A stretch of 64,000 bases of DNA from Erinaceus europaeus (GCF_950295315.1 NC_080177.1:81963952-82027951), one strand, 5' to 3'. Shown: positions 1 to 12,400, counted from the stretch's first letter. The notes: generated by a model from the sequence alone, not told the origin. Translations and numbers: made by a program.

Positions 1-284
1 TGTTGATGTTGTCAGAAGAAACTAGAAAATACATCTTACTTTCTTGTGTGTACTTAGTTGAGTAGACAGAGTGATTGAGGGCTGTGGGTAGGTGGTTAGG
101 AGCGGAGGGAGACTAGGTTTAGAACATTTCTCATGACTTCTTTAGGCCATTCTCGGAGACTACTGAGCTTATTATGTCTTAAATCTAATCATAAAGGACT
201 CTTAAGCACTTTTACTTTGAGGTAAAAAGTAAAATGCCCCAGACTCACAGGCATTTGTATGAATGTCCTTAGTCCCCTGGAGGC

Positions 285-720
285 TAGCCTATATCTAGCA
301 TCTGTAACTTGGTTGGAGACTGTGCAATCTGAAATGGAATTGAGTAGTTCCATGTAGTAGATTAGGTCTCACCAGATGATTATTGGAGTTGGAAGGTTGG
401 TTTCTCAGCCTAGCCATCTCTGCATATGCTCCAAAGTAAAAAGGCAGTGGGAGCATAGAATGGCGTGGTGACGTTGGTTGCATTGATGTAGCTGAGGTCA
501 GAAGGGGCAGTATAACAGGGTAAGAGGCCAAGAAGAAAGGCATCAAGAAATGCAAGCAAAGTTCCAGAGGTTCCAGGACTAGATGAATATGGACTGTAAA
601 GAGAATGGGGAAGGTTCCTTGCAGTCTTAGAGCTTAAGAAGGCAATAAATAATTACTATAACCAAGTTACTTGGGATCTTGTTTTCCCTTGAAAATCTCA
701 TTGTTAGACTTTCCATGCTG
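285..720 (-). mobile_element. Diverged L1 3'-UTR remnant
   Basis: Read on the minus strand this aligns by eye, with many gaps, to the distal L1 3' UTR at 24090-24500. Shared landmarks in order are 'aggtctcacc', 'gttccagga', and a run resembling 'ctgctgtcttagggttcaaaaag'. No tail or TSD was found. The small minus frame at 295-555 lies inside it and is not a gene. Bases 1-284 and 720-1080 hold nothing I recognise. Confidence 0.45.
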
Positions 721-1079
721 TATTTACTCTCACCATGCTCTATGTCATTTAGTGATGACAAGTAATAATAGTATTTTAGATATTGACAGGAGCAAATGAT
801 TCTGGTCCATCTGGTCTAATGTTGTAATAACATAGTACTTTAAAAAGTTATTTTTAGATATGCTTTAACAACTTAAGCTCATGTCAGATTTCAATGATTT
901 TACAAATTTGAAACATTAAATGTTTCAAATGCTTAGGCCAAAGGAATATATATTCAGAGCTATAATACAGGCAGTTAAAGAACTTCTATTCAATTTCTTT
1001 TCCCTTGACATAGTGAATTAACAGTGGATTATAATATTGTAAAATAATAGGACTGTAGTTTCACACCACTCCCACCACC

Positions 1080-1572
1080 AAAGGTCTATATTCCTTCCAG
1101 CTTCTATGAAGCCAACATCACTCTGATACCAAAAGCAGACAGGGATGCAACCAAAAAAGAAAACTACAGACCAGTATATCTGATGAACATAGATGCTAAA
1201 ATATTGAACAAAATTTTAGCCAACACAGCAGTATATTAAACAGATTGTTCATCATGAGCAAGTGGGGTTTATCCCAGGCATGCAGGGTTGGTTTAATATA
1301 TGTAAATCAATCAACATGATCCACCACATCAACAAAAGCAAGACCAGAAACCACATGGTCATATCAATAGATGCAGAGAAAGCCTTTGACAAAATCCAAC
1401 ACCCCTTTATGATCAAAACACTACAAAAAATAGGAATAGATGGAAAATTCCTGAAGATAGTGGAGTCTGTATATAGCAAACCTACAGCCAACATCATACT
1501 CAATGGTGAAAAACTGGAAGCATTTCCCCTCAGACCAGGCACTAGACAGGGCTGCCCACTATCACCATTACT
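1080..1572 (+). mobile_element. Old L1, ORF2 reverse-transcriptase part (first piece)
   Basis: Codes, with a stop and frameshifts, for L1 ORF2 reverse-transcriptase sequence: an 'LIPKAD' block, 'NYRP', then [11 protein letters not shown] and AFDKIQHPF. The piece stops at the 14-bp repeat ctatcaccattact and resumes at 2964, so it is one element cut by a later insertion. The 5' end is truncated inside ORF2. It is inactive. Confidence 0.9.
1559..1572. repeat. Left TSD of nested L1 (ctatcaccattact)
   Basis: This perfect 14-bp copy recurs at 2950-2963, exactly where the interrupted ORF2 resumes. It marks the target site of the insertion between them. Confidence 0.92.
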
Positions 1573-2949
1573 TTTTTTTAATTTATTTTTTATTTAAGAA
1601 AGGATAAATTAACAAAACCATAGGATAGGAGGGGTACAACTCCACACAATTCCCACCACCCAATCTCCAAATCCCATCCACTCCCCTGATAGCTTTCCCA
1701 TTCTCTATCCCTCTGAAAGCATGGACCCATGGTCTTTGTGGACCCTGGTGGGAAGGTCCAGAAAAGAAGGTGGAAGGTCTGGCTTCTGTAATTGCTTCCC
1801 CGCTGAACATGGGTGTTGACTGGCCGGTCCATACTCCCATTCTGCCTCTCTCTTTCCCTAGTAGGGTGGGTCTCTGGGGAAGCGGAGCTCCAGGACACAT
1901 TGGTGGAGTCATCTGTCCAGGGAAGTCTGGTCGGCATCATGCTAGCATCTGAAACCTGGTGGCTGAAAGAGAGTTAACATACAAAGTCAAACAAATTGTT
2001 GAACAATCATAGGCCTAAAGGCTGGAATAGTGGAGAGGAAGTGTTGGGGGGATATTTACTGCAAACTCTAGTGTACTTCTGCTTTCAGGTATATATTTTG
2101 CACTAGTTTATGGAAACGTGTGAATATATGCTCTCTCTCACAGAACCTGGTCTGTATCTAAGTTTTGGGACTTTGTTAGAAAGTGAACCACCTGGGATAG
2201 AATTAGAGAATACTATGAAAGGAAAGGTCTCACCCAAGTAATGAAGCTGAAGGGTTGTCATTCCACACCTGAAGTCTCTGGACACAGTCTGAAGTGAAGC
2301 ATGCTAGGGTGGCACTCGTTGCATTGATTAGGTTTCAATCGGCAGATGCAATATTATTTAATATGAATTGGGAGAGGCATGCGGGAAAGTGGGCCCTATC
2401 CTAAGGTTCCAGGATTGGGGGAAATATAGGCTCTATAGTGGAAATGTGAGGTTTCTGCTGTCTTAGGGTTCAAAAAGACAATGGATAGTTATTTTTATCA
2501 TGACATTATTTGGTAATTGGGTTAACTTTGAAGAGTCCTTTAGTTAGGGTTTGCTGTACAGTACCCAGTATCTTGTATATAGCTGTGCCACCGGTTGCTT
2601 CTGATCTACTTGGTGTAGGCATTTGAGAGAGTCCGCATATCAAATACACAGCTTATATATAAAAAAGACTCAGTCTGTGTTTTAAAAACTTCGAGGCATA
2701 CAATCAATTTTCCCCCCTCATATTAATTAACTAGTGATTTATATGACTACACTTTACTAGGAGTGTACATAAACACCATTCCCACCACCAAAAGATTGTG
2801 TCCCACCCACCAACCCACCCACCTCCACCCCTACTGGCCCAGGAAGAAGCATGTATACCCCTCACCACAGGGTTTTTACTTTGGTGCCCTACTTTCAATT
2901 TAGTCAGATCCTGCTTTTAGTTTCCCTTTCAGATCTTCTTTCTCAACTT
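1573..2949 (-). mobile_element. Young-type L1, 3' UTR only, inserted in older L1
   Basis: A minus-strand, 5'-truncated L1: the poly-T at 1573 is its A-tail, and the body is the long L1 3' UTR of about 1.35 kb also seen complete at 23516-24869. The 5' end lies just after where the ORF2 stop would be. The 14-bp TSDs at 1559-1572 and 2950-2963 flank it exactly. Small frames inside, such as 1590-1940, are 3'-UTR shadows. Confidence 0.9.
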
Positions 2950-2963
2950 CTATCACCATTACT

Positions 2964-5030
2964 ATTCAACATAATGTTGGAAGTTCTTGCCATAGCAATC
3001 AGGCAGGAGCAAGGAATTAAAGGGATACAGACTGGAAGAGAAGAAGTCAAAATCTCCCTATTTGCAGATGACATGATAGTATACATAGAAAAACCTAAGG
3101 AATTCAGCAAGAATCTTTTGGAAATCATCAGGCAATACAGTAAGGTGTCAGGCTACAAAATTAACATTCAAAAGTCAGTGGCATTCTTCTATGCAAACAC
3201 TAAGTTAGAAGAAGTTGAAATCCAGAAATCAATTCCTTTTACTATAGCAACAAAAACAATAGAATATCTAGGAGTAAACCTAACAAAAGAAGTGAAAGAC
3301 TTGTATACTGAAAATTATGAGTCACTACTCAAGGAAACTGAAAAAGACACAAAGAAGTGAAAGATATGCCATGTTCATGGGTTGGTAGAATTAACATCAT
3401 CAAAATGAATATACTACCCAAAGCCATATACAAGTTTAATGCTATCCTCATCAAGATCCCACCCATATTCTTTAGGAGAATAGAACAAATGCTACAAATG
3501 TTTACCTGGTACAAGAAAAGGCTTAGAATTGCCAAAACACTCTTACGAAGAAAGAACAGAGCTAGAGGCATCACACTCCCAGATCTCAAATTGTCTTATA
3601 GGGCCATTGTCATCAAAACTGCTTGGTACTGGAACAGGAATAGACACACTGACCAGTGGAACAGAATTGAGACCCAGAAGTAAACCCCCACACCTATGGA
3701 CATCTAATCTTTGACAAAGGTGCCCAGACCATTAAATGGGGAAAGCAGAGTCTCTTCAACAAATGGTGTTGGAAAAAATGGGTTGAAACATGCAGAAGAA
3801 TGAAAGTGAACCACTATATTTCACCAAATACAAAAGTAAATTCCAAGTAGATCAAGGACTTGGATGTTAGACCAGAAACTACCAGATACTTAGAGGAAAA
3901 TATTGGCAAAACTCTTTTCCACATAAATTTTAAAGACATCTTCAGTGAAACGAATCCAATTACAAAGAATACTAAAGCAAGCATAAACCTATGGGATTAC
4001 ATGAAATTAAAAAGCTTCTGCACAGCAAAGGAAACCACTATCCAAACCAAGAGACCCCTCACAGAATGGGAAAAGATCTTTACATGCCATACATCAGACA
4101 AGAGTTTAATAACCAAAATATATAAAGACCAAACTCAACTTGGCCAAACTCAACAACAAGAAAATAAATAATCCCATCCAAAAATGGGGTGAGGACATGG
4201 ACAGAATATTCACCACAGAAGAGATCCAAAAGGCCAAGAAACACATGAAAAAATGCTCCAAGTGTTTGTTAGAGAAATGCAAATAAAGACAACAGTGAGA
4301 TACCACTTCACTCCTGGGAGAATGTCATACATCAGAAAAGGTAACAGCAGCAAATGCTGGAGAGGTTGTGGGGTAAAGGAACCCTCCTGCACTGCTGGTT
4401 GGAATGTAAATTGGTCCAACCTCTGTGGAGAGCAGTCTGGAGAACTCTCAGAAGGCTAGAAATGGACCTACCCTATGACCCTGCAATCCCTCTCCTGGGG
4501 ATATATCCTAAGGAACCCAACATATCCATCCAAAAAGATCTGTGTACATATATGTTCTTGGCAGCACAATTTGTAATAGCCAAAACCTGGAAGCAACCCA
4601 GGTGTCCAACAACAGCTGAGTGGCTGAGCAAGTTGTGGTCTATATACACAATGGAATACTATTCAGCTATAAAAATAGGTGACTTCACCATTTTCAGCCG
4701 ATCTTGGACGGACCTTCAAATATTCATGTTAAGTGAAATAAGTCAGAAACAGAAGGATGAATATGGAATGATCTCACTCTCAGGCCGAAGATGAAAAACA
4801 AGATCAGAAGAGAAAACACAAGTAGAACCTGAACTGGAATTGGCATATTGCACCAAAGTAAAAGACTCTGGGGTGGGTGTGGGGGAGAATACAGGTCCAA
4901 AAAGGATGACAGAGGACCTAGTGGAGGTTGTATTGTTATGTGGAAAACTGAGAATGGTATGCTTGTACCAACTATTGTATTTACTGTAGAATGTAAAATA
5001 TTAATTCCCCAATAAAGAAATTAAAAAAAA
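2964..5030 (+). mobile_element. Old L1, ORF2 3' half plus short 3' UTR (second piece)
   Basis: Continues the ORF2 begun at 1080. The reverse-transcriptase active-site FADD box is at 3061-3072, followed by the C-terminal part with the Cys-rich motif near 4360-4420. Frame breaks at 3357, 3700-3860 and about 4170 disable it. ORF2 ends at 4792. The 3' UTR is only about 240 bp, carries AATAAA near 5013 and ends in an A-rich tail, so it is a different 3' end from the younger L1s here. Confidence 0.9.
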
Positions 5031-5039
5031 GAAATATAT

Positions 5040-6610
5040 CGATTGCCACTGAAGTGTTCCTATTGTTTTTGTCTCCATTACAGTAAATATAATCTGTAGC
5101 TTTATATATTTATTCATCTGCCCAGATTTAGGATAGTAGTTTGTCCTAATATCTCAATTTTATGGTTATTCTAGAAAATTTATTGTTGTAAGGATTAAAG
5201 CAGTGGCATGTGGAAACTAAAACTAAGTCTCCTTCTTCAAATACCTAAAAAATACTATCTTCATATTGCAGTTGAAAAACTTTGCTCTTACTTTGATAAT
5301 CTTCACTTTCAGGTGGTTATTGTTTTTTGAAATAGAGAATCCCTGCAATATTTCCTATTATGGTGTGAAAATTCTGGGAAAACACCATCAATTTTAAAAT
5401 CTTATTATAGGCTTCACTTTACCTGATGTAGCTAAGCATTTATAATGTCTTTTGTGTCAGAAAACAGTATTTGTTTCATGAGGGAATGTATATTTTTCCC
5501 ATAGAGAAAGAAAATTTCATTTTAAACTCACTATTGTCTATATTTCTTCTTTTATGTGGCAGAATTGTAGATGATAATACATTCAACTCTGCCCTCATTA
5601 AAGTGCTCTTGCTTCATCCATTAGTACTCTGTGAATCAGATCATCCAACCCAAACACCATGTAGCCAACAACCAATAACATTGCATTGGACTTCTTTGCC
5701 TTATTTCAAGAACAAACCAGACCAAACCATCCTGCATTGTATTAGAAATGTACTTGATTTTCTAATCTGAAGCCGTAGAATACCAAAACAGGGCTGTAAT
5801 TGCCATTATTTGGCCATGATTATAATTTTGTCTCCTTGAGAGATGAGTATGTGTGCAATATTGTAATTTAAAAAAAAATCTTAGTTACTTCCAGTAAAAT
5901 CCAGTCTTCCAAATGCATCTCTTTCCTCTGACTCAAGATAGGCTTGGTCTTTTCAGCTCAGGTCTTCTTTTTTATTCATGCATGAACTGTTGCAACTCTC
6001 TCTGAGAGCTTCCTTGGAAGGGTTTCATTACTCTCAGAGAATTTAAGCTGCACTGCTGCTACCAGGGCAAGGCTTCTTCACAGGAAGACTCCCCAGGCTT
6101 TGTGAGGTGTTATGGGTTAAAAGCTCCCAGAAGGAGTCATGACTCTGTTACACAAAACACCATGCAGTTTTACAACATTTGCACTCTGCTTGTTTTTGAC
6201 GTCTTCCATTTTTTGTCTTGGGTTTTTTAACCGGTGAAACTAGGAAAATGTATCTTCTATGTGTGTAGCCTGAGAAATCAGTGGAAAAGGTCAGACATTC
6301 GACAGAGCCCCGTTTCTTATTCACATTAAGGACAGAAACCGCTTTGAGGAAATTGTTGTTGCTGCTGTTGATTTTTTTATCAGTTTGTTGGGAGCGTAGT
6401 ACAGTTTTTACACATGGGTTCAACATCTTACCCTTCTCTCCATATAGATATCAGTAAAACACTTTCACCCTCAACCTAAGTTCATTCTCATCATCAGCTC
6501 TGAGGACTCAACACTTCCTCCCATGCCTGTCTTCCCCAGAGCCCTTTGCTTTGATGCAATATGCCACACGCTGTCCACGTCTCCTTTTGTGGTATTCCCT
6601 CTTCTGCTGT
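5040..6610. other. Unrecognised AT-rich sequence
   Basis: I see no repeat family, conserved frame or splice-bounded exon. The longest frames (5471-5770 plus, 6148-6426 minus) have no familiar motif and composition like the surroundings. Very old repeats could be present below what can be seen by eye. Confidence 0.5.
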
Positions 6611-6613
6611 GGA

Positions 6614-6700
6614 AAGAATAAAGCAGTATTGCAGTCTCTCTCTCTTTCTCCCTCTCTATCCACCCTTCCCCCTCAATTTCTCTCTCTTTATAATATATAT
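6614..6700 (+). mobile_element. Family B SINE, 3' half fragment
   Basis: The order 'aagcagtattgcag', CT-rich run, 'ctatccacccttcccc', 'tcaatttctctctc' matches the second half of family B. The tRNA-like half is missing. Confidence 0.5.
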
Positions 6701-6709
6701 CACATGATA

Positions 6710-7265
6710 TATTATGATATATAGTGATACATCTAATTGCAATAAAAATAAATAAACAATACATACTAAAGCAAGATTTGATTGTTTTTTATTATCAGAT
6801 GATTCCATGTTGCAGAAACTAACTCATACATAGCATATTCAGTCACATCTACTCACTAGATGCCACCCTACACCTAAACAGAATACTCAGATATGTACCA
6901 GAAGTCCTCTGGAGGATAAAAAACACAGAGATATTACCTCTGAGAAAAAAAAATATTACCTCACTGTACTGGACATTGATAGAGATTGATATGTTTTCTC
7001 CTCATTAAGCATGCCAACACATTATTTCTGATTTAAATATTTAGCTATTTACTTTACAAAAGAGAGAGAATGAAGTTCTCACACATGTCGTGCCAAAAAT
7101 GGGAATTGGAGCTTCCTGCATATAAGTCCTATGGCCTACAACTAAATCATTTCTTCAGCTGCCAGAAACATCATCTTTTAGGGAAGAGTCACCTGATTCT
7201 AGTAAGATTGTGATTGGTACAAGGAAAGGAATTTCAGTATAATGTTATAGTAACAGACCATAAAA
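6710..7265. other. Unrecognised sequence
   Basis: AT-rich, with no long frame and no repeat I can name. Confidence 0.4.
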
Positions 7266-7277
7266 TAATTTTAAGCG

Positions 7278-7579
7278 ACCCCACCAATGTGTCCTGGAGC
7301 CCTGCTTCCCCAGAGCCCTGCCCCACTAGGGAAAGAGAGAGCCAGGCTGGGAGTATGGATCCACCTGTCAACACCCATGTTCAGAGGGGAAGCAATTACA
7401 GAAGCCAGACCTTCCACCTTCTGCATCCCACAATGACCTTGGGTCCATACTCCCAGAGGGATAGAGAGTGGGAAAGCTATCAGGGGAGGGGCTGGGATAT
7501 GGAGATCGGGTGGTGGGAATTGTGTGGAGCTGTACCCCTCCTATCCTACGATTTTGTTAATGTCTCCTTTCTTAAATAA

Positions 7580-7614
<35 letters not shown>

Positions 7615-7617
7615 ATT
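7278..7617 (+). mobile_element. L1 3'-UTR end with (TAAA)n tail
   Basis: Contains the terminal 300 bp of the long L1 3' UTR ('ccaccaatgtgtcctggagc' through 'tcctttcttaaat'). It ends in about eight TAAA units at 7575-7612, an expanded tail. Heavily 5'-truncated. The plus frame 7214-7579 is a shadow of this element. Confidence 0.85.
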
Positions 7618-7784
7618 TAAGAAGGAAGTAGGTAGCAAAATCAATATTCTACAGAAGAAGTAAGATAGCCTGAACTTTAAATGATGGTAAAAATAGAGAG
7701 CTGTGTTCCCTTTGCAGAAGGCACAAAAGCTGCTGAAACACTATAATCAGCTAGTTTTAAATTAAGTAATGGGTTAGGAGTCTA

Positions 7785-7985
7785 GAAAGATAGACTAGAA
7801 AGCAAAGATAGAGTCAGGCTGGAGGTTTGGATCAACCAACTAACATCCATGTCTAGAGGAAAAGTAATTATAGAAGCCAGGATTCCTTCCTTCTGCATCT
7901 CTAAAAAAATTTAGTGCACACTCCCAGAGGAGGAAATGTTAGGGGAAATAACTAGATAGCTGTGAACCCCAGTTCTACTAGAACA
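7785..7985 (+). mobile_element. Diverged L1 3'-UTR fragment
   Basis: Parallels the copy at 7320-7480 in order ('agtcaggctgg', 'aacatccatgt', 'aattatagaagccag', 'ccttctgcatc', 'ctcccagagg') but with many changes, so it comes from an older L1. Confidence 0.6.
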
Positions 7986-8144
7986 TGGAACTTGTGTAGC
8001 CAGGAACCTTTACTTCTCACCATCACTGAGAAGGAAAAGAATCTAGAAAACACCTGAGGAAGTGAGCCACTGTTTCTCTTGCCTGAGAAGGAAGAGGAAT
8101 AAGGGAGGACTCCAGAAATTTCAGTAAGTATTGCTGTGGCTTAG

Positions 8145-8529
8145 AAAGGAAGTGAAGATGCCAGCATGGTGCCAACCAGACTTCCCTGGACAGACAACCC
8201 CACCAATGTGTAATGGAGCTCTGATTCCCCAGAGCCCCGCCCCACTAGGGAAAGAGAGAGACAGGCTGGGAGTATGGATCCACCTGTCAACGCCCATGTT
8301 CAGCGGGGAAGCAATGACAGAAGCCAGACCTTCCACCTTCTGCACCCCACAGTGACCCTGGGTCCATGCTCCCAGAGGGATAGAGAATAGGAAAGCTGTC
8401 AGGGGAGGGGAGGAGATATGGAGTTCTGGTGGTGGGAACTGTGTGGAGTTGTCCCCCTCTTAACCTATGGTTTTGTCAGTGTTTCCTTGTTATAAATAAA
8501 ATAATTTTTTTTAAAAAAAGGAAGTGAAG
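8145..8529 (+). mobile_element. 5'-truncated L1 3' end with 13-bp TSD
   Basis: The L1 3' UTR runs from 8158 to its A-rich end at about 8516. The TSD aaaggaagtgaag lies at 8145-8157 and again at 8517-8529. The end form 'ttataaataaaata' is shared with the copies at 36641 and 41160, suggesting one L1 subfamily. Confidence 0.88.
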
Positions 8530-8780
8530 GTAGAGCCTTAGAAGTAAATAAAAACAGACATTAATTTCTACATAGGATAAGCCACCTTTGTCCAAGTGGC
8601 CCATGTGCCTCTCTGTTCTATGCCTTTTCATTTTCCTGATTAAAAGTTTAACATATCAAGGGCGTGGGGTGGGAAACCATATGAGGAATGCTCAGATAGA
8701 GGTAAGAGAGGGGAAAGGCTTTCAACAATAGAATAAAAATTAATAGTTTGATCTTAAAAATACAAAGGAAAAGTCATGAG
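8530..8780. other. Unrecognised sequence
   Basis: No frame or repeat recognised between two L1 fragments. Confidence 0.4.
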
Positions 8781-9165
8781 ACACATACTCAATGGAGTGC
8801 TATTCAGCTGTTAAAAACTATAATGTATCTTTTGGAACTAAACTGAGAGGACAGGCTGAGATTATACTTAGTGAATTAAGTAAGAAAGTGAAGGATAACT
8901 CAGGGGTGATTTCACTCATAAGTGGAATATCAAGAACTGAAGCACATCAACTTGAAAAAAGAAATATATATATATATATATTTATATAGTCGTCAGTCTA
9001 TACCTGTGACCTTGGGAGAACTTTGCTGGTTTACCACTGGAAAGGTTTGGGGACACAGAACTTTGGTGGTAGGAGTGGTATGGGATTATATTCCTATTAT
9101 CTTATTATCTTGTAAATCACTGTACTAAATCACCAGGAAAGCATACATATATTTATATTTAAAAA
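8780..9165 (+). mobile_element. Old L1: ORF2 end and 3' UTR, with (TA)n
   Basis: Begins with 'caatggagtgctattcagct' and 'gtgaattaagtaagaaagtg', the last part of L1 ORF2. A (TA)n run at 8963-8981 follows, then a third type of 3' UTR ('ggacacagaactttggtggt') also seen at 33950 and 53545. Confidence 0.75.
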
Positions 9166-9169
9166 ATGA

Positions 9170-10268
9170 AGAGTAGGGTCATGTTTGAAAGATATTTGAT
9201 TTTATGATGAGAAATATACTTTTTCCATCACATAGTAAAGAACTAACATGGTAGAACACCTTGGCACACTATCTGTGATGATATGTGATATTTAAACTTT
9301 ATCTGGAAGTAATAGTATTAAGTAAAATAAATAACAATACATTATTATTATGAACACAAGAAGGATGCCTAAATCCTGAAATTTCAAAGCTGAATCCTCG
9401 AATAACAGTGATTCATCAAGTTATAACTCACACATCTCCACTGAGGCGGTTAGCATGATGAATTTAGCCTCACAAGCAATTGTCTTATAAAATAGTTTCT
9501 AATTCCTTTCTTCTAGTAGGAAAGGTGAGTGCTTTAAGCAACAAGGGCTGAAATTATTTAAGGGATGCTTATGATTTGCTATAACAAGCAAAGCAAAATA
9601 TCGGTCTGCATGAAAATAAAGACTCTGAGTATTAACCTACCTAGAAGTTTTGTAGGGTGATGATTGCAGCCAACAACAAGATTAGAGTTGTCTCTTGTCC
9701 ACAGACGTGGAGAGCCAATTGGAACCTCCCAGTAATGGCTCCAGTTCTTAATTAGCTTAGCCAGCATTTTGGCAGTGTGCAATGTGCTTGACTGTGGGCG
9801 ATATTTTGGTAGGCAAATGATCAGAGGGATTTTTTTTCTTTAAATTCCACACTCTCACCCTTTAAAAAGCAGTCAAACATCTTAGTTAATGAAAAAAAAA
9901 GTTGCTTATGAGTTAAATAGATCCAACTCTATTGGTGTCTTAATATTTTTAAAGAACATAACAGTCTCTGATTAAGTGGAACTAACAGTCATTGGTACAT
10001 GGTGCTGGAAAGGGACCGGAGTTGTAGACAGGAGTGTTTTGCAGACCCCGATCATGGGTAAGACAGAAAAACCATATTTGGTCAGTGGACTGTAAATGAG
10101 CCCCTTCAATAAAATGACATAAAAATAATAACAATAAATCCAGTTTTACATGTTTCATCAGTTATTTATTCCCATGATTAAAAATAAATTATTCTTTTCT
10201 ACCCTCTATTATATCATATCTCCACAAAATTTTTGATGTGATAGATAAAGCTATAACATGATGGAATA
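9170..10268. other. Unrecognised sequence
   Basis: No convincing frame, repeat or exon. The minus frame 9579-9782 has no known motif. Confidence 0.4.
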
Positions 10269-10282
10269 AAGAATTAAATGTA

Positions 10283-10558
10283 GGGAGTCGGGCGGTAGCG
10301 CAGTGGGTTAAGCGCAGGCGGCACAAAGCGCAAGGACCTGCATAAGGATACTGGTTGGAGCCTCCCGCTCCCCACCTGCAGGGGAGTCGCTTCACGGGCA
10401 GTGAAGCAGGTCTGCAGGTGTCTGTCTGTCTCTCCCCCTCTCTGTCTTCCCCTCCTCTCTCCATTTCTCTCTGCCCTATCCAAAAACAATGATGACATCA
10501 ACAACAACAATAACTACAACAATAAAACAGCAAGGGCAACAAAAGGGAATAAATAAAT
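10283..10558 (+). mobile_element. Family A SINE (host of a second SINE)
   Basis: Full-length, starting 'gggagtcgggcggtagcgca' (A-box region) with a B-box-like 'ggttggagcctc' that has lost the usual ggttcga. The outer TSD aagaattaaatgta is at 10269-10282 and 10878-10891, beyond the second SINE, so this copy landed first and its tail was then split. Confidence 0.93.
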
Positions 10559-10851
10559 TTTGTTTAATTTTTTTTAATTTTATTTTATTTTTTATTTATT
10601 CCCTTTTGTTGCCCTTGTTGTTTTTTTATTGTTGTAGTTATTATTGTTGTTGTCGTTGTTGGATAGGACAGAGAGAAATGGAGAGAGGAGGGGAAGACAG
10701 AGAGGGGGAGAGAAAGACAGACACCTGCAGACCTGCTTCACCGCCTGTGAAGCGACTCCCCTGCAGGTGGGGAGCCGGGATTCGAACCGGGATCCTTATG
10801 CCGGTCCTTGTGCTTTGCGCCACCTGCGCTTAACCCGCTGCGCTACTCCCT
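10559..10851 (-). mobile_element. Family A SINE inserted in the tail of another
   Basis: Complete minus copy with B box 'ggttcgaatccc' (reverse complement near 10790). Its 18-bp TSD aaaagggaataaataaat (10541-10558 and 10852-10869) is the tail of the first SINE, which proves the order of insertion. Confidence 0.95.
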
Positions 10852-10891
10852 AAAAGGGAATAAATAAATATTTTTAAAAGAATTAAATGTA

Positions 10892-11155
10892 AAGTATATC
10901 AGTCTGTAGTAACTGGTATATATAAAGGAGAGTCACTATTGTGAGAAATAGTTAGTATGAGATGGGAAGGAAAGAAGATCAATCAAGTCCTCTCTGCAGC
11001 AGAGCCCTGAGGGGCAGAAATGAATCACACAGATGATTCTATGACGGAATTGTTCTAGACAATGTTAGCAAATTCAGATATTCATGGTGACTTGTTCTGG
11101 GTTAAAAAAAAAATTAAGAAGACCCTAAAGTGCTTTCTACTTTGTCCATACTTTA
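10892..11155. other. Unrecognised sequence
   Basis: Nothing recognised. Confidence 0.4.
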
Positions 11156-11159
11156 GATT

Positions 11160-11450
11160 TTCTTTTTCTTTTTTATTTATAAGATTGTAATATGGTGGGG
11201 TATAGTTCCACAACACTTCCAACACCAAAATTCTGCATCCCCTCCCACCCGCATGCTGATAACCACCATATTTCTCCTCCCATGGACTTAAGAGATGGGT
11301 TGGTAACTTTTCATTTCCTCACTCACTTCAGTAAGCATGATTATTTCCACTTCCATCCACTTTGTCCCAAAGGACACAATATCGTCTTAGTTAATTTTCA
11401 ACTTGTACATAGTCTTTTAAAATTGTTGCCCTCTTTGTATTTGCTGAATA
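11160..11450 (-). mobile_element. Old L1 3' end
   Basis: Poly-T rich start, then 'ggtatagttccacaacactt' and 'tccactttgtcccaaaggac' read as the reverse of an L1 3' UTR followed by the last part of ORF2. Strongly diverged. Confidence 0.6.
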
Positions 11451-11459
11451 CATATTAAG

Positions 11460-11845
11460 CAGTCCATTATCAGAGTTATGGAGTGAGGAGAGCAGTAAAA
11501 GAGAGGGAGGAGAGAAGTAAGAATTCATGGGGTAGTCTGGAAAAAAAAATACTATGACTCTTCTTCTGAGAGAAGTGAGGGTCATTAGGGCATTTAGAAA
11601 ACAGAAATGATATTACCTGACATATGTTTTAATTGGACCCTGTTGTATTGCATTTTTAGAGGCTCAAGAATAAAAGTGGAGGAAAAAGGAGATTAATAGC
11701 GTGTTTGCACCAAGATGGTTGTAGCGGATTTATCAAAATTACCAGTCCATATGTACTTTGAAGTTGTAACTGGAAAAATCTGTTAACCAACTTGTGTGTT
11801 TAATTGACGTAAACAGAAGAAGGGTTGTCAGCTGTGCTGAATGTT
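11460..11845. other. Unrecognised sequence
   Basis: No feature seen. A purine-rich stretch lies near 11485-11530. Confidence 0.4.
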
Positions 11846-11847
11846 GA

Positions 11848-11955
11848 CGCCCCAACTGAGTGCACACACTGCAGTGCACAAGGACACTAGTCCAAGCCCC
11901 TGGTCGCCACCTGCAGAGGGAAGCTTTATGAATGGTGAAGCAGTGCTGCAGGTAT

Positions 11956-11987
<32 letters not shown>

Positions 11988-12000
11988 TTGTCTCTCTCTT
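11848..12000 (+). mobile_element. Degenerate family B SINE with (CT)n
   Basis: 'gtgcacacactgcagtgcac', 'tccaagcccctggtcgccac' and 'gtgaagcagtgctgcaggt' follow the family B order. The CT-rich part has become a (CT)n run near 11957-11977. Confidence 0.75.
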
Positions 12001-12009
12001 TAGGTGAAG

Positions 12010-12400
12010 AATACTAAAAAAGTAACGTACCTTTTTTTCTTTCGCCAAGGGCATGACCACTGATCCTTTAGCATTTAACATATTTTTTTTTTTTACTGTA
12101 TCACACTTCAGTTTCAGAAAATAGACTAGAGGTTTCATTAAAAATCTCCCTATTATAAAACAAACAAACAAAAAATCCCAAACAAAATAATCATTTGCAT
12201 TGTAAATTGGTATTTATTATACATAACCTATATGTAGGTTCTTGTTGACTCATCTAAAAATGAGCAATTTCTTGAAGCTTTGAGATGTCTCCTTTGTAAG
12301 ATGTGAGGGTGGTGAAACCCTGGCAGAACTCTTCTCATTTGGAGCAATAACATTTTAGAAAGAAAATAAATATTTACTATTATATATATCTTTTGAAAAG
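12010..12400. other. Unrecognised sequence
   Basis: A (CAAA)n-like patch lies near 12160; otherwise nothing seen. Confidence 0.4.

Noticed and set aside
2851..3360. Reverse-transcriptase frame with FADD motif as a possible active L1
   Set aside because: The element is 5'-truncated, split by another L1 and broken by several frame shifts.
10189..10853. Several overlapping frames sharing GEDREGERKTDTCRPASP-like peptides, seen at over ten places
   Set aside because: Shadows of the family A SINE body on either strand.
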